From NCBI GenBank assembly GCA_029814805.1, contig CP122393.1:620001-684000 (forward strand): 64,000 bases of DNA, given 5' to 3'. This document shows, one piece after another, positions 28,054 to 36,784 of the stretch. The notes under the pieces were generated by a model that did no database searches, was not told where the DNA came from, and worked only from the letters and a program-made list of their open reading frames with translations. The position numbers and the translations under genes are program-made. Position 1 is the first letter of the stretch; every line of letters starts with the position of its first letter. Origin of the DNA: Geminicoccaceae bacterium SCSIO 64248 (GTDB taxonomy: Bacteria; Pseudomonadota; Alphaproteobacteria; Geminicoccales; Geminicoccaceae).

Positions 28054-28902
28054 CTACTTCTCCGTCTCGACCAGGCCTTTGACGAACAGCCGCTGCATGA
28101 CGAGCACGACCACGACCGGCGGCAGCATGGCAAGCGTGGCCGTACCCATGGCGAGATGCCAGACCGGCTGGTCCTGCGCCGCGGAGGTCAGGCGTTGGAT
28201 GCCCATGACCACCGTGTAGTAGTCGGGCCGCGTCGTCACGAGCAGGGGCCAGAGATACTGGTTCCAGCCATAGATGAAGAGGATGACGAACAGGGCGGCC
28301 GTGTTCGTGCGCGAGAGCGGGATCAGGATGTCCTTGAAGAACTTCCACGGGCCGGCGCCGTCGACACGCGCGGCCTCGGCGAGCTCGTCGGGGATCGTGA
28401 GAAAAAGCTGGCGATAGAGGAAGGTCGCGGTCGCGCTCGCGATCAGGGGGATGGTCAGGCCGGCATAGGAGTTCAGCATGCCCAGATCGGCGATGACCTG
28501 GTAGGTCGGCACGATCCGGACCTCGACCGGCAGCATCAGGGTGATAAAGATCATCCAGAAGGCGAGGTTGCGCAGCGGGAAGCGGAAATAGACGATCGCG
28601 AAGGCGGAGAGCAGCGAGATGACGATCTTGCCGATGGCGATGCACAGCGCCATGACCAGGCTGTTGACGAGCATGGGGCCGACCGGCGGCAGGCCCTCGC
28701 GCGACGCGCCTTCGCCCAGGATCAGGCGGTAGTTGTCGATCAGCGAACCGCCCGGCAGGAGCGGCATGGCCCCCTGATCGATTTCGACGCCCGTGTAGGT
28801 CGAGGCCATGAAGGCCACCCAGACCGGAAACAGGACGATCGCCGTGCCCAGGATCAAAACGAGGTGGGTGGCGATGTTCAGCCAGGGGCGGTTCTCGACC
28901 AT
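28054..28902 (-). CDS. ugpE: glycerol-3-phosphate ABC transporter permease
   Basis: A 282-aa CUT1 permease with six helices. The EAA loop, which docks on the ATPase, reads [20 protein letters not shown] with the conserved EAA...G. Its sequence ([15 protein letters not shown]-type periplasmic loop; [13 protein letters not shown]) matches UgpE. It pairs with UgpA to form the membrane channel. It lies 9 bp after ugpA and 7 bp before ugpC. Confidence 0.93.
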   Translation of the reverse strand: MVENRPWLNIATHLVLILGTAIVLFPVWVAFMASTYTGVEIDQGAMPLLPGGSLIDNYRLILGEGASREGLPPVGPMLVNSLVMALCIAIGKIVISLLSAFAIVYFRFPLRNLAFWMIFITLMLPVEVRIVPTYQVIADLGMLNSYAGLTIPLIASATATFLYRQLFLTIPDELAEAARVDGAGPWKFFKDILIPLSRTNTAALFVILFIYGWNQYLWPLLVTTRPDYYTVVMGIQRLTSAAQDQPVWHLAMGTATLAMLPPVVVVLVMQRLFVKGLVETEK

Positions 28903-28911
28903 GCGCCGGCC

Positions 28912-29796
28912 TCAATAGTGGACGCGCCGCTCGACGAAGCGGAACTGGATGACGGTGAGCGCCAGGACGATCGCGGTCAGCACGACCGACTGAGCCGCCG
29001 AAGCGCCGAAATTCTGGCCGAGAAAGCCGTCGGCCCAGGCCTTGTAGACCAGCGTCGTGGTCGACTGGCCGGGGCCGCCCGAGGTCGTCGCGTGGATGAC
29101 GCCGAAGGTGTCGAAGAAGGCGTAGACGATGTTGACGACCAGAAGGAAGAACGTGGTCGGCGACAGGAGCGGCAGGACGATGGTCAGCGTGCGCTTGAAG
29201 GGGCCCGCGCCGTCGATCGCGGCCGCCTCGATCAGCGAGCGCGGGATCGCCTGCAGCCCCGCCAGGAAGAAGATGAAGTTGTAGGAGATCTGCTTCCACG
29301 CGGCGGCGACGATCACCAGGATCAGGGCCTGGTTGCCGTCGAGGAGATGGTTCCAGCCGATGCCCAGCGCATGCAGCATGTACGCGACGACGCCGACGCT
29401 CGGGTTGAACAGGAACCACCAGAGCACGCCGGCGATGGCCGGCGCCACGGCATAGGGCCAGACGATCAGCGGCGTGTAGGCGGCGCCGCGTTTGGCCAGG
29501 CGGTCGACCGCGATCGCCAGGACCAGCGCGGTGCCCATGGCCAGTGCCGTGGTCGCGAGCGCGAAGACGATCGTGACCTGGAACGACGCCAGGTAGTGCG
29601 AGCTGGCGAACAGGCGCTCGAAGTTCTCCATGCCGACGAAGCGGCTGCCGAAGCCGAAGGCGTCCTCGCGGAACAACGACTGGCGCACGGCCTGCGCCGC
29701 CGGCCAGAAGAAGAACACGACCGTGATCGCCAGCTGGGGCAGCAGGAAGGCGGCTGGAAGCAGCCAGCCGCGAAAGACGACGCGCTTTTCGGTCAT
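28912..29796 (-). CDS. ugpA: glycerol-3-phosphate ABC transporter permease
   Basis: A 294-aa CUT1 permease with six helices and an EAA loop ([17 protein letters not shown]). N-terminal [21 protein letters not shown] and [17 protein letters not shown] are typical of UgpA. It forms the channel with UgpE in the inner membrane. A 73-bp gap with a strong hairpin separates it from ugpB upstream, while it is tightly linked to ugpE downstream. Confidence 0.93.
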   Translation of the reverse strand: MTEKRVVFRGWLLPAAFLLPQLAITVVFFFWPAAQAVRQSLFREDAFGFGSRFVGMENFERLFASSHYLASFQVTIVFALATTALAMGTALVLAIAVDRLAKRGAAYTPLIVWPYAVAPAIAGVLWWFLFNPSVGVVAYMLHALGIGWNHLLDGNQALILVIVAAAWKQISYNFIFFLAGLQAIPRSLIEAAAIDGAGPFKRTLTIVLPLLSPTTFFLLVVNIVYAFFDTFGVIHATTSGGPGQSTTTLVYKAWADGFLGQNFGASAAQSVVLTAIVLALTVIQFRFVERRVHY

Positions 29797-29817
29797 GATG
29801 CCGGGCGTTCCGGGGCG

Positions 29818-29850
29818 CGGCGTTCCCGCCTCTCGGCTTCGGGAACGCCG
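29818..29850 (-). other. ugpB-ugpA intergenic hairpin
   Basis: A perfect 11-bp stem, CGGCGTTCCCG (29818-29828) and CGGGAACGCCG (29840-29850), with an 11-nt loop between the binding-protein and permease genes. It has no T-run. In other binding-protein operons such structures protect the 3' end of the binding-protein mRNA, so that the receptor is made in excess over the permease; that role here is inference. Confidence 0.55.
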
Positions 29851-29869
29851 TCCGGTCCTCCGAACCTGC

Positions 29870-31192
29870 TCAGTTGGCCTGCGCCTCGAATTCGCGCAGC
29901 ATCTCGTTGCCGCGCGTCTGCGCGTCCGTCAGCGCCTGGGCCGCGGTCTTGCGTTCGGCCAGGGCGTTCTCGAGCTCTTCCTCGAACATGGCGCGGATCT
30001 GCACGAAGTTGCCGAAACGCAGGCCCTTGGAGTTGTCGGTCGGCTCGTTGAGCGTCATCTGCTTGATCGCTGTGTCGGCGCCCGGGTTCTTGTCGTAGAA
30101 GCCCTGGCTGCGGGTCAGCTCGTAGGCCGCCTCGGTGATCGGCAGGTAGCCCGTGAACTGATGCCACTCGGCCTGAACCTCCGGTGTGGACAGGAAGGTC
30201 AGGAACTGGGCCACGCCGTCGTAGTCGGCGTCGTCCTTGCCGCGCATGACCCAGAGCGACGCGCCGCCGATGATCGAGTTCTGCGGCGCGCCCTGGACGG
30301 TGTCGTAATAGGGCATCATGCCGATGCCGACCTCGAACTGGGCGTTGGCCAAGATGTCGGCGCGGCCCGCCGAGGACTCCAGCAACATGGCGCACTCGCC
30401 GGTGCGGAACTTCGGTCCCGCCTCGCTGGTCCGGCCGCCATATTGGTAGGCGCCGGTCTTCTGCCACTCGACCAGGTTGCTCCAGTGCTGGCGCACGAGG
30501 TCATTGTCGATCTCGAGCACGGTGTCGAAGCCGGCCATGCCGTTCTGCTCGGTCGCGATCGGGATGTTGTGCCAGGCCGAGAAGTTCTCGATGTTCGCCC
30601 AGGACGGCCAGGTCGTGGTGAAGCCGCAGGACTTGGTTCCGGATTCGACGATCCTGGTCGCGGCGTCGGCGACCTCGGACCAGGTCTTGGGCGGGGTGTT
30701 CGGATCGAGCCCGGCCGCCTCGAAGGCGTCCTTGTTGTAGTAGAAGATCATGGTCGAGGAGTTGAACGGGAACGAGAGCATGTTGCCGTCGGCGTCGCTG
30801 TAGTAGCCGGTGACGGCCGGCAGATAGGAACTGGGATCGAAGGGCTGCTCCGCATCGTCCATCAGCTCGTAGACCGGATAGATCGCGTCGCCGGCTGCCA
30901 TGAAGGTGCCGGTGCCGACCTCGAAGACCTGGAGGAGATGCGGCTGCTCGCCTGCGCGGAAGGCGGCGATCGCGGCGGTCATGGACTCCGGATAGGTTCC
31001 CTTGTTGACCGGCACCACGCGGAAGTCGCCCTGGCTCTCGTTGAACCGGGTCGCCAGCTCCTCGAGCTTCTCGCCGAGCTTGCCGTTCATCGAGTGCCAC
31101 CATTGCAGGTCGGTGGCGGCGGAGGCAGCGCCGCCCGACAGCAATCCGAGCGAAACGATCGCCGAGGCGCCCAGCATCCTTGCCGTGGTCAT
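29870..31192 (-). CDS. ugpB: glycerol-3-phosphate ABC transporter substrate-binding protein
   Basis: A 440-aa periplasmic protein with a signal peptide (cleavage about ASA-ATD, residue 25). The mature protein follows E. coli UgpB closely, from memory: [82 protein letters not shown]. It binds sn-glycerol-3-phosphate or glycerophosphodiesters. The start at 31192 is backed by CAGGAGA 8 bp upstream; the open frame running far further upstream is an artefact. It is first in ugpBAEC, directly downstream of a Pho box. Confidence 0.95.
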   Translation of the reverse strand: MTTARMLGASAIVSLGLLSGGAASAATDLQWWHSMNGKLGEKLEELATRFNESQGDFRVVPVNKGTYPESMTAAIAAFRAGEQPHLLQVFEVGTGTFMAAGDAIYPVYELMDDAEQPFDPSSYLPAVTGYYSDADGNMLSFPFNSSTMIFYYNKDAFEAAGLDPNTPPKTWSEVADAATRIVESGTKSCGFTTTWPSWANIENFSAWHNIPIATEQNGMAGFDTVLEIDNDLVRQHWSNLVEWQKTGAYQYGGRTSEAGPKFRTGECAMLLESSAGRADILANAQFEVGIGMMPYYDTVQGAPQNSIIGGASLWVMRGKDDADYDGVAQFLTFLSTPEVQAEWHQFTGYLPITEAAYELTRSQGFYDKNPGADTAIKQMTLNEPTDNSKGLRFGNFVQIRAMFEEELENALAERKTAAQALTDAQTRGNEMLREFEAQAN

Positions 31193-31274
31193 GGGAAGTC
31201 TCCTGATGGCGTGACCGGCACCTCCAGCGGCCCAGCCCACGGGCATCGGCCTACCGGTCCGATTGAACGGTTCC

Positions 31275-31303
31275 GTGACAGAAACATGACGGTTTCGTGA
31301 CAG
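31275..31303 (-). promoter_or_regulatory. Pho box (PhoB-binding site) of the ugp operon
   Basis: Read on the minus strand there are three 7-bp direct repeats spaced every 11 bp: CTGTCAC (31297-31303), CCGTCAT (31286-31292) and CTGTCAC (31275-31281), each separated by 4 bp (GAAA, GTTT). This matches the PhoB consensus CTGTCAT-N4-CTGTCAT. A weaker fourth unit (CCGTTCA) follows at 31264-31270. It lies 83 bp upstream of ugpB in the correct orientation, so the operon is almost certainly induced by phosphate starvation. Confidence 0.88.
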
Positions 31304-31440
31304 CCGCGCGTCAACCGACCGGAGGCGGCCCGCCAGGGCGGGCCGGGTTTGTGACGCCGCGTCATGACGCTGCGAACACTCCCTTGTGCTTCGTTGCGCT
31401 TTGGTCTGCCACCGGATAAGCGAAACGCCAAGCCGGAACG

Positions 31441-31926
31441 CTATCCCGACAGGTTCAATCGCTTGTGCCAATCCGCGATCGACTCGGAGGGGTAGTGGTC
31501 CTCCGTCCGGTCGTCTGGCCCCGCCGGCACCGGCACCCAGGCCGGCTTGAACGCCAGCATGATGTGCGTCCGCTCGGGCGGAGTCGGCAGCTCCATGTCG
31601 ATCGCCGAGGCGAATGGGTGCAACAGCTCCGGCCATGTCGGGTCGTACAGCCAGAGCGCGGTGCCGCACTCCTTGCAGAAGCAGCGCTCGGCCGTGCTGA
31701 CCTCCTCGTCCTCGCCGGGATTGCGGATGCGGGCGTGATAGCGCGTGATGCGGTCCTCGCCTTCGATGTTCAGTGTGTCGGACTTGGCGCTGAGATTGAC
31801 CGCGGCGCCGCTGCCGCCCTGGGTCTTGCGGCAGATGCTGCAATAGCAGTGCTGATACGGATAGGGATTGTCGGAGTCGACGGTGAATCGCACGGCGCCG
31901 CACTGGCATGAACCTTCAAGTCGCAT
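31441..31926 (-). CDS. GFA family protein (CENP-V/GFA domain)
   Basis: A 161-aa zinc-binding GFA-fold protein with the three cysteine groups: GSCQCGAVRF (about residues 6-9), HCYCSICRKTQGG and CFCKECGTALWLYD. The fold is named for glutathione-dependent formaldehyde-activating enzyme, but most homologues have no proven reaction. The start at 31926 gives the standard MRLEGSCQCG opening. It is divergent from amt across 182 bp, and a GC-rich inverted repeat (GGCCCGCC/GGCGGGCC, 31327-31344) lies beyond its stop. Cytoplasmic. Confidence 0.85.
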   Translation of the reverse strand: MRLEGSCQCGAVRFTVDSDNPYPYQHCYCSICRKTQGGSGAAVNLSAKSDTLNIEGEDRITRYHARIRNPGEDEEVSTAERCFCKECGTALWLYDPTWPELLHPFASAIDMELPTPPERTHIMLAFKPAWVPVPAGPDDRTEDHYPSESIADWHKRLNLSG

Positions 31927-32049
31927 GGCGTCTCTCCTCGTCGATGGATGTCGGCCGACACGGCGTCGGCCCATGGCTTGAACACATTCTCCGCCTCTCG
32001 AGTTCGGCCGGGCGACAGAGCGGTCGGGGTGCGGCGGGACGACACGGTC

Positions 32050-32064
32050 TGGCACGCGATTTGC
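32050..32064 (+). promoter_or_regulatory. sigma-54 promoter of the ammonium transporter gene
   Basis: CTGGCACGCGATTTGC fits the RpoN consensus YTGGCACG-N4-TTGC exactly: GG at 32051-32052 (-24) and GC at 32063-32064 (-12). The expected transcription start is near 32075, 34 bp before the amt ATG. NtrC-activated amt genes commonly use such promoters. I could not see a clear NtrC enhancer in the 120 bp upstream. Confidence 0.85.
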
Positions 32065-32108
32065 CGTGTGCGCCGCGCATACGCGCGCATAGCAGCAGAG
32101 GTCGGACG

Positions 32109-33443
32109 ATGGACCCAACCGAACTTCAGACTCGCGTCGAAACGCTCGAAGCCGCGCTCGCCATGGCGACCAAGGTCAACGCCGAGGCCTTCTACTGGTG
32201 GTGCACGGCGCTGATGGTTGCGATCCACGCCGGCTTCCTTGCCTACGAGATGGGGGCCTCGCGGGCGAAGAACGCCCTCGCTTCGGGCATCAAGAACCTG
32301 ATCGCCTTCGCCTTTCTCGTGCCGGCCTTCTATTTCGTCGGCTGGTGGATCTATCTCTCCTTCCCGACCGGGTTCACGCCCGGAGAGGCCGGTTCCGACG
32401 GTCTGCCGTGGGCGCCTGCCATGGGCCCGAACCTGGCCGACAACGCTTCCGGCATCTTCTGGGCCGCGTTCACCCTCTTCGCCGCGACGACCGCCTCGAT
32501 CATGTCCGGCTCGGTGATCGAGCGCATCCGCATTTCCGGCTTCACGATCCTGGCGCTCGTCCTGGGCGCCGGCGTGTGGATCCTCGGCGCCTCGTGGGGC
32601 TGGCACCCCGATGGCTGGCTCACGACGTCCTGGGGCCTGCACGATGTCGGCGCCGCCGGCTGCGTGCACACCGTCGCCGGGTTCTTCACTCTGGGCGTGC
32701 TGATCAATCTCGGGCCGCGCATCGGCCGGTTCAATCCGGACGGCAGCCTGAACCACATCGCCGGCCACAACATGCCGATGTCCCTGATCGGGCTGATGCT
32801 GATCGTCATGGGCTTCTTCGGCTTTCTCGGCGGCTGCATCATCTACACGGGCGACACGTGGCTTTCGATCTACAACACGCCGGCCACGCTCTCCGCCTTC
32901 GCCTTCAATACGCTGATGGGCGTCGCCGGCGGCATGATCGGCTGCTACGTCATGACCCGGGATCCGTTCTGGATGATGTCGGGCGCGCTGGTGGGCGTCA
33001 TATCGTCGGCGCCTGCGCTCGACATCTACTATCCCCCGCTCGCCTTCCTGATCAGCTTCCTCGGCGGCTGCGTCATCCCGAAGCTGAACGACGTCCTGGT
33101 GACGAGGTTCAAGATCGACGACGCCGTCGGCGCCGTCGCCGTGCACGGCTTCGGCGGCGTCTGGGGACTGGTCGCGGCCGGGATCTTCGCGTCGGGCTAC
33201 CCCAACGTCGCCGGCCCGGCCGTGTCCTTCCTGGGCCAGGTCCAAAGCATGCTGGTCTTCGTCGTTCTCGGCTTCGTGCCCGGCTACGCCCTCTCCCTCG
33301 TCCTCAAGATGGCGGGCCTGCTTCGTGCCGACCGTGCGTCGGAGATCGCCGGGCTCGACCTGGCCGAGGTCCCGATCAAGGCCTATCCCGCCGAGGACAC
33401 CATGCCGGCCTTCGCGACCGAGGCGGCCAGCCCCGCCGAGTGA
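32109..33443 (+). CDS. amt: ammonium transporter
   Basis: A 444-aa Amt/MEP/Rh channel with 11-12 membrane helices. The structural aspartate and first pore histidine lie in LHDVGAAGCVHTVAGF (Asp179, His187); the second pore histidine is in VAVHGFGGVWG (His346). A short N-terminal coil precedes the first helix. It conducts ammonium into the cell. The start at 32109 follows the sigma-54 promoter by about 34 bp. No glnK adjoins it, although glnK-amtB pairing is usual; instead a 58-aa membrane protein follows 22 bp downstream. Confidence 0.95.
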   Translation: MDPTELQTRVETLEAALAMATKVNAEAFYWWCTALMVAIHAGFLAYEMGASRAKNALASGIKNLIAFAFLVPAFYFVGWWIYLSFPTGFTPGEAGSDGLPWAPAMGPNLADNASGIFWAAFTLFAATTASIMSGSVIERIRISGFTILALVLGAGVWILGASWGWHPDGWLTTSWGLHDVGAAGCVHTVAGFFTLGVLINLGPRIGRFNPDGSLNHIAGHNMPMSLIGLMLIVMGFFGFLGGCIIYTGDTWLSIYNTPATLSAFAFNTLMGVAGGMIGCYVMTRDPFWMMSGALVGVISSAPALDIYYPPLAFLISFLGGCVIPKLNDVLVTRFKIDDAVGAVAVHGFGGVWGLVAAGIFASGYPNVAGPAVSFLGQVQSMLVFVVLGFVPGYALSLVLKMAGLLRADRASEIAGLDLAEVPIKAYPAEDTMPAFATEAASPAE

Positions 33444-33465
33444 GCAAAATCCAGGAGGCGAACCG

Positions 33466-33642
33466 ATGAACACGTCACCGATCACGAGCTGGGACGGGGC
33501 CGAGGCCTACTTCACCTTCGCTCACCAGCCGGGAGTCCTGGTCGTTGTCTGCGTGCTGGCGGCGGCGGTCTGCCTTGCCAGCATCGCCAGCATGATCAAG
33601 CACGAGAACGCCTGCTCGAAGAAAATCGGCGGCGGCCGGTAG
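33466..33642 (+). CDS. 58-aa single-pass membrane protein downstream of amt
   Basis: A very short gene with a strong ribosome-binding site (CCAGGAGGCG, 5 bp before the ATG), 22 bp after amt in the same direction. Residues 1-22 are polar with aromatics (SWDGAEAYFTFAHQP), residues 23-44 form one hydrophobic helix (GVLVVVCVLAAAVCLASIAS), and the tail is basic with a cysteine (KHENACSKKIGGGR). The positive-inside rule suggests the C-terminus is cytoplasmic, the face where GlnK would meet Amt. I do not recognise a family. It may be an Amt accessory or stabilising subunit; that is inference from position. Confidence 0.7.
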   Translation: MNTSPITSWDGAEAYFTFAHQPGVLVVVCVLAAAVCLASIASMIKHENACSKKIGGGR

Positions 33643-33941
33643 CGGCGCCTCGATCCCGTTCGGGTCGGACCGCGCTGTCCTTGCACGCGAGCGAAGTCTC
33701 CAGCTTGCTGTTGACAGCCTGGCGTCCTTCCCGTCTCGTACTGCAAAAGCGAGGTGAACCCGCGCCGACAGGTCCAAGGAAGGCGTCGCGCGGGCGTGGT
33801 GGGGCGACAGAAAGACGCCACGAGAGGAAGGCCGGTCCAAGGAGGGCGTTCAAGTCTCCCGACAGGAGACGGCCCTTTGATCTCGCTGCATTGTCGATCG
33901 GGACCGGGCGGGTGCTTGAGGCGCATACGGAGATACCGGTC
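33643..33941. other. intergenic region with an imperfect direct repeat, upstream of the sulfatase gene
   Basis: No gene is evident in these 299 bp. A TTGACA at 33711-33716 is a possible -35, but the -10 at 17 bp (TCTCGT) is poor. Two near-identical 17-mers, GGTCCAAGGAAGGCGTC (33771-33787) and GGTCCAAGGAGGGCGTT (33834-33850), lie 63 bp apart with two mismatches and could be tandem regulator sites. The direct sulfatase ribosome-binding site is weak (ACGGAGATACC before 33942). Confidence 0.5.
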
Positions 33942-35477
33942 ATGCTTTCCCGCGCTTTGCTGGCAGTGATCCTTCCGGCCCTCTTCGCCTATGCCGCTCC
34001 GGTCCAAAGCCAGGAGCAGCAACGTCCGAACATTCTCGTCATCTGGGGCGACGATGTCGGGATGTGGAACATCTCGGCATACCACCGCGGCATGATGTGC
34101 TGTGAAACGCCCAATATCGACCGCATCGCCGACGAAGGCATGCTGTTCATGGACCACTACGCCCAGGCCTCGTGCACGGCTGGGCGCGCCGCTTTCATCA
34201 CCGGGCAGTCGCCGCTTCGCGTGGGTCTCAGCACGGTCGGCCTTCCGGGTTCGCCGATCGGCCTCTCGGCGGAGGATCCGACGCTGGCGCAATTGCTCAA
34301 GCCGCTCGGCTACCGGACCGGCCAGTTCGGAAAGAACCATCTCGGCGACCGCGACGAACACTTGCCGACGGCGCACGGCTTCGACGAGTTCTTCGGCATC
34401 CTCTATCACCTCAATGCCGGCGAGTATGTCGAGCAGGCCGATTATCCGGCCGAGGCCTTCGAGAGAGCGGGCCTCGAGCAGCGCGGCATCATCCACTCCT
34501 TCGCCGATGCGGACGGCGCCCAGGCCATCGAGGACCTCGGCGGGTTCGGCCAGGAACGTCAGCGCAGCCTGGACGACGAGGTGATGCGGGAGAGCAAGCG
34601 TTTCATCACCCAGGCGGTGAACGCAGGCGAGCCCTTCTTCGTCTGGCACAACACCACGCGGATGCACTACCGCACCAATCTCAACGCGCACTATGACGGC
34701 ATCACCGGAACCGGAAATCCCTACGCCGACGGCATGGTGGAGCTCGACGACGATGTCGGCGAACTGCTCGCCCTGATCGATGAACTCGGCGTCGCGGACA
34801 ACACGGTGGTGATGTTCTCGACCGACAACGGCGCCGCGTCCAACAGCTGGCCGGACGGAGGCAACCAGCCGTTCCGCGGCGAGAAAGGGCTGGGCGGCTA
34901 CGAAGGCGGCTTCAAGGTGCCGATGATGGTGCGCTGGCCGGGTGTCGTGCCTGCGGAGACGACGACCGGCGAGTTGATGAGCATGGAGGACTGGCTCCCG
35001 ACCATCATGGCTGAGCTCGGGCAGCCCGACCTGAAGGAGAGGCTGCTGGAGGGGCTCGATGTCGGCGGGAGGACCTACAGGGTTCATCTCGACGGCTATG
35101 ACCAGTCGCCGATCATCACTCAAAGCGGACCGAGCAACCGGAGAGAGTTCTTCTTCTTTACGGAAAATACCTTTCACGGCATGCGTTTCGACGAATGGAA
35201 GTTCCTGTTCACCGAGCAGGACAGGTGGTTCAACGGCACGGTCAACCAATTGACCACGCCGGTCATCACCCGCCTCGACCTCGATCCCTTCGAGCGCTTT
35301 CACGAAGCGCGCGGTTTCGATGAATGGCAGGAGAACCGATCCTGGGCGATCGGCCCGGCCATGGGTCTGGTTCAGCGCTTCGTCGACTCGTTCGAGGCTT
35401 ACCCCGCGCGGCAGGCCAGCTTCGCGCCCGACACGTCCGGGATCGTCGACATGATGATGTCGACCGCGCCGAACTGA
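33942..35477 (+). CDS. exported arylsulfatase-type sulfatase
   Basis: A 511-aa sulfatase with a signal peptide (cleavage about residue 24, after VQSQ). The sulfatase signature SCTAGRAAFITG contains Cys78 in C-T-A-G-R, the site converted to formylglycine; the N-terminal metal residues are in WGDDVG (Asp37-Asp38), and GQFGKNHLGD and FSTDNGAASNSWPDGG complete the active site. It hydrolyses sulfate esters in the periplasm. The maturation enzyme is not in the window. A strong terminator-like hairpin follows. The substrate is unknown; the neighbouring sugar operon hints at a sulfated glycan but is separated by its own regulator. Confidence 0.9.
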   Translation: MLSRALLAVILPALFAYAAPVQSQEQQRPNILVIWGDDVGMWNISAYHRGMMCCETPNIDRIADEGMLFMDHYAQASCTAGRAAFITGQSPLRVGLSTVGLPGSPIGLSAEDPTLAQLLKPLGYRTGQFGKNHLGDRDEHLPTAHGFDEFFGILYHLNAGEYVEQADYPAEAFERAGLEQRGIIHSFADADGAQAIEDLGGFGQERQRSLDDEVMRESKRFITQAVNAGEPFFVWHNTTRMHYRTNLNAHYDGITGTGNPYADGMVELDDDVGELLALIDELGVADNTVVMFSTDNGAASNSWPDGGNQPFRGEKGLGGYEGGFKVPMMVRWPGVVPAETTTGELMSMEDWLPTIMAELGQPDLKERLLEGLDVGGRTYRVHLDGYDQSPIITQSGPSNRREFFFFTENTFHGMRFDEWKFLFTEQDRWFNGTVNQLTTPVITRLDLDPFERFHEARGFDEWQENRSWAIGPAMGLVQRFVDSFEAYPARQASFAPDTSGIVDMMMSTAPN

Positions 35478-35539
35478 TCGCCGGCATCGCTCGACTCTCC
35501 CCGGTCAGGCGCAGCCATCCTTTGCAGCGAGGGCTCGCC

Positions 35540-35574
35540 GAACGCCGTCAATAGGACGGCGTTCCGATTCTTTT
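35540..35574 (+). terminator. intrinsic terminator after the sulfatase gene
   Basis: GAACGCCGTC (35540-35549) and GACGGCGTTC (35555-35564) form a perfect 10-bp stem with a 5-nt loop (AATAG), followed by CGATTCTTTT. This is the best Rho-independent terminator in the window and separates the sulfatase gene from the lacI promoter. Confidence 0.7.
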
Positions 35575-35608
35575 GGATGACGCTGGTCAGGTCGGCCGGT
35601 CGGCGGCA

Positions 35609-35618
35609 CAATCGATTG
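35609..35618. promoter_or_regulatory. LacI-type operator upstream of the regulator gene
   Basis: CAATCGATTG is a perfect 10-bp palindrome with the central CG typical of LacI-family operators, set in GGCACAATCGATTGCACAG. It lies 36 bp before the regulator start. Nine of its ten bases recur at 36748-36757 before the transporter operon, so autoregulation is likely. Confidence 0.7.
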
Positions 35619-35653
35619 CACAGCTGCCACGACACGAGCGACGACCTGTCATC

Positions 35654-36709
35654 ATGAACCGCCCGATCCGGCCAACGCCGCCGCCGCGCCACCGCGCACG
35701 CATCAAGATGGCCGACATCGCCCAGATGACGGGTCTTTCGACCGCCACGGTCAGCCGTGCCCTGGCCGGGTCGTCGCGCGTTCGACCGGCGACGCGCGCT
35801 CAGGTCGAGGCGGCCGCGCTCGCCGCCGGCTACACGGTCAACCGCGTGGCGGCCAACCTTCGCCTCCAGGCGTCCTATGCGGTCCTGGTGCTGCTGCCCG
35901 ACGTATCGAACCCCTTCTTCGCCGACGTGCTGGCGGGGATCGACCAGGTCGCGCACGAGGCCGGCTACGGCATCCTGATCGGCCACACCGGCAACGACCC
36001 GGCGCGCGAGGACCATCACGCCCGGCAATATCTGACGGGATCGGTCGACGGGTTGATCCTGGTCAACGGCCATCTGCCGGCCAGCCTGGTCGCGGCCCAG
36101 CGCAGCAGCGAGCCGGCCGCTCCGTTCGTCGCCGTTTCCGAGCGGCTGCGCGATCATCGCGTGCCCACGGTCGGGATCGACAACGGGCTGGCGATCGCGA
36201 CGGCGGTCGAGCACCTCGTGGCCCTGGGGCACCGGCGCATCGCCCACGCCGGAGGCCCGCTCGGCAATATCCTCACCGAGGAACGGCTTCGCGGATTTCA
36301 GGAGGCGATCGTCAGGGCCGGGCTTGATCCTCGCCATACGCCGGTCCGTCACGGCGACTTCGCCATTCCCGCGGGAGAAGCGGCTGCCGACCGCCTCCTG
36401 GCCGGTCGCCGACCGCCGACCGCAATCGTGTGCGCCAGCGATCATATCGCGATCGGGGCCATGCGTGCGGCAAGAAAGCGCGGGCTGGCCGTGCCGCGCG
36501 ATCTGTCGGTGGTCGGCTTCGACGACATCCCGTTCGCGGCCGCTTTCGATCCCGCGATCTCGACGGTTCGCCAGCCGCGCTTCGCCATGGGCGCGGCGGC
36601 CATGCGCCTTCTGCTCGACGTGCTCGCCGGGCGGACCCCCGATCCGGACGAGATCGTCCTGCCGACGGAACTGGTGCTCCGGGCGACGACGGCCCCGCCC
36701 GGCGACTGA
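35654..36709 (+). CDS. LacI-family transcriptional regulator
   Basis: A 351-aa repressor-type protein. The N-terminal helix-turn-helix reads MADIAQMTGLSTATVSRALA (from about residue 19) and the hinge helix YTVNRVAANLR follows; the rest is a periplasmic-binding-protein-like sensor (LPDVSNPFFADVLAGID, VSVVGFDDIPFAAAF-type C-terminal block). It controls sugar genes in response to a sugar or sugar phosphate. An in-frame ATG at 35708 could also be the start, but the upstream 18 residues are plausible. It sits immediately before the ABC operon, and a shared operator flanks both. Confidence 0.92.
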   Translation: MNRPIRPTPPPRHRARIKMADIAQMTGLSTATVSRALAGSSRVRPATRAQVEAAALAAGYTVNRVAANLRLQASYAVLVLLPDVSNPFFADVLAGIDQVAHEAGYGILIGHTGNDPAREDHHARQYLTGSVDGLILVNGHLPASLVAAQRSSEPAAPFVAVSERLRDHRVPTVGIDNGLAIATAVEHLVALGHRRIAHAGGPLGNILTEERLRGFQEAIVRAGLDPRHTPVRHGDFAIPAGEAAADRLLAGRRPPTAIVCASDHIAIGAMRAARKRGLAVPRDLSVVGFDDIPFAAAFDPAISTVRQPRFAMGAAAMRLLLDVLAGRTPDPDEIVLPTELVLRATTAPPGD

Positions 36710-36743
36710 GGCGGCATGGCGCGAAGAGGCGTTGCCAGCCTCG

Positions 36744-36760
36744 TTGGCAATCGATTACAG
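36744..36760. promoter_or_regulatory. LacI-type operator before the sugar ABC operon
   Basis: TTGGCAATCGATTACAG contains CAATCGATTA, one base from the perfect palindrome at 35609-35618. It lies 25 bp before the binding-protein gene. An overlapping inverted repeat, TTGCCA (36732-36737) and TGGCAA (36745-36750), is also present. The match between the two promoters is the evidence for control by the adjacent LacI-family protein. Confidence 0.65.
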
Positions 36761-36784
36761 TCCTGCCGATCAGGGAGAATGAAC

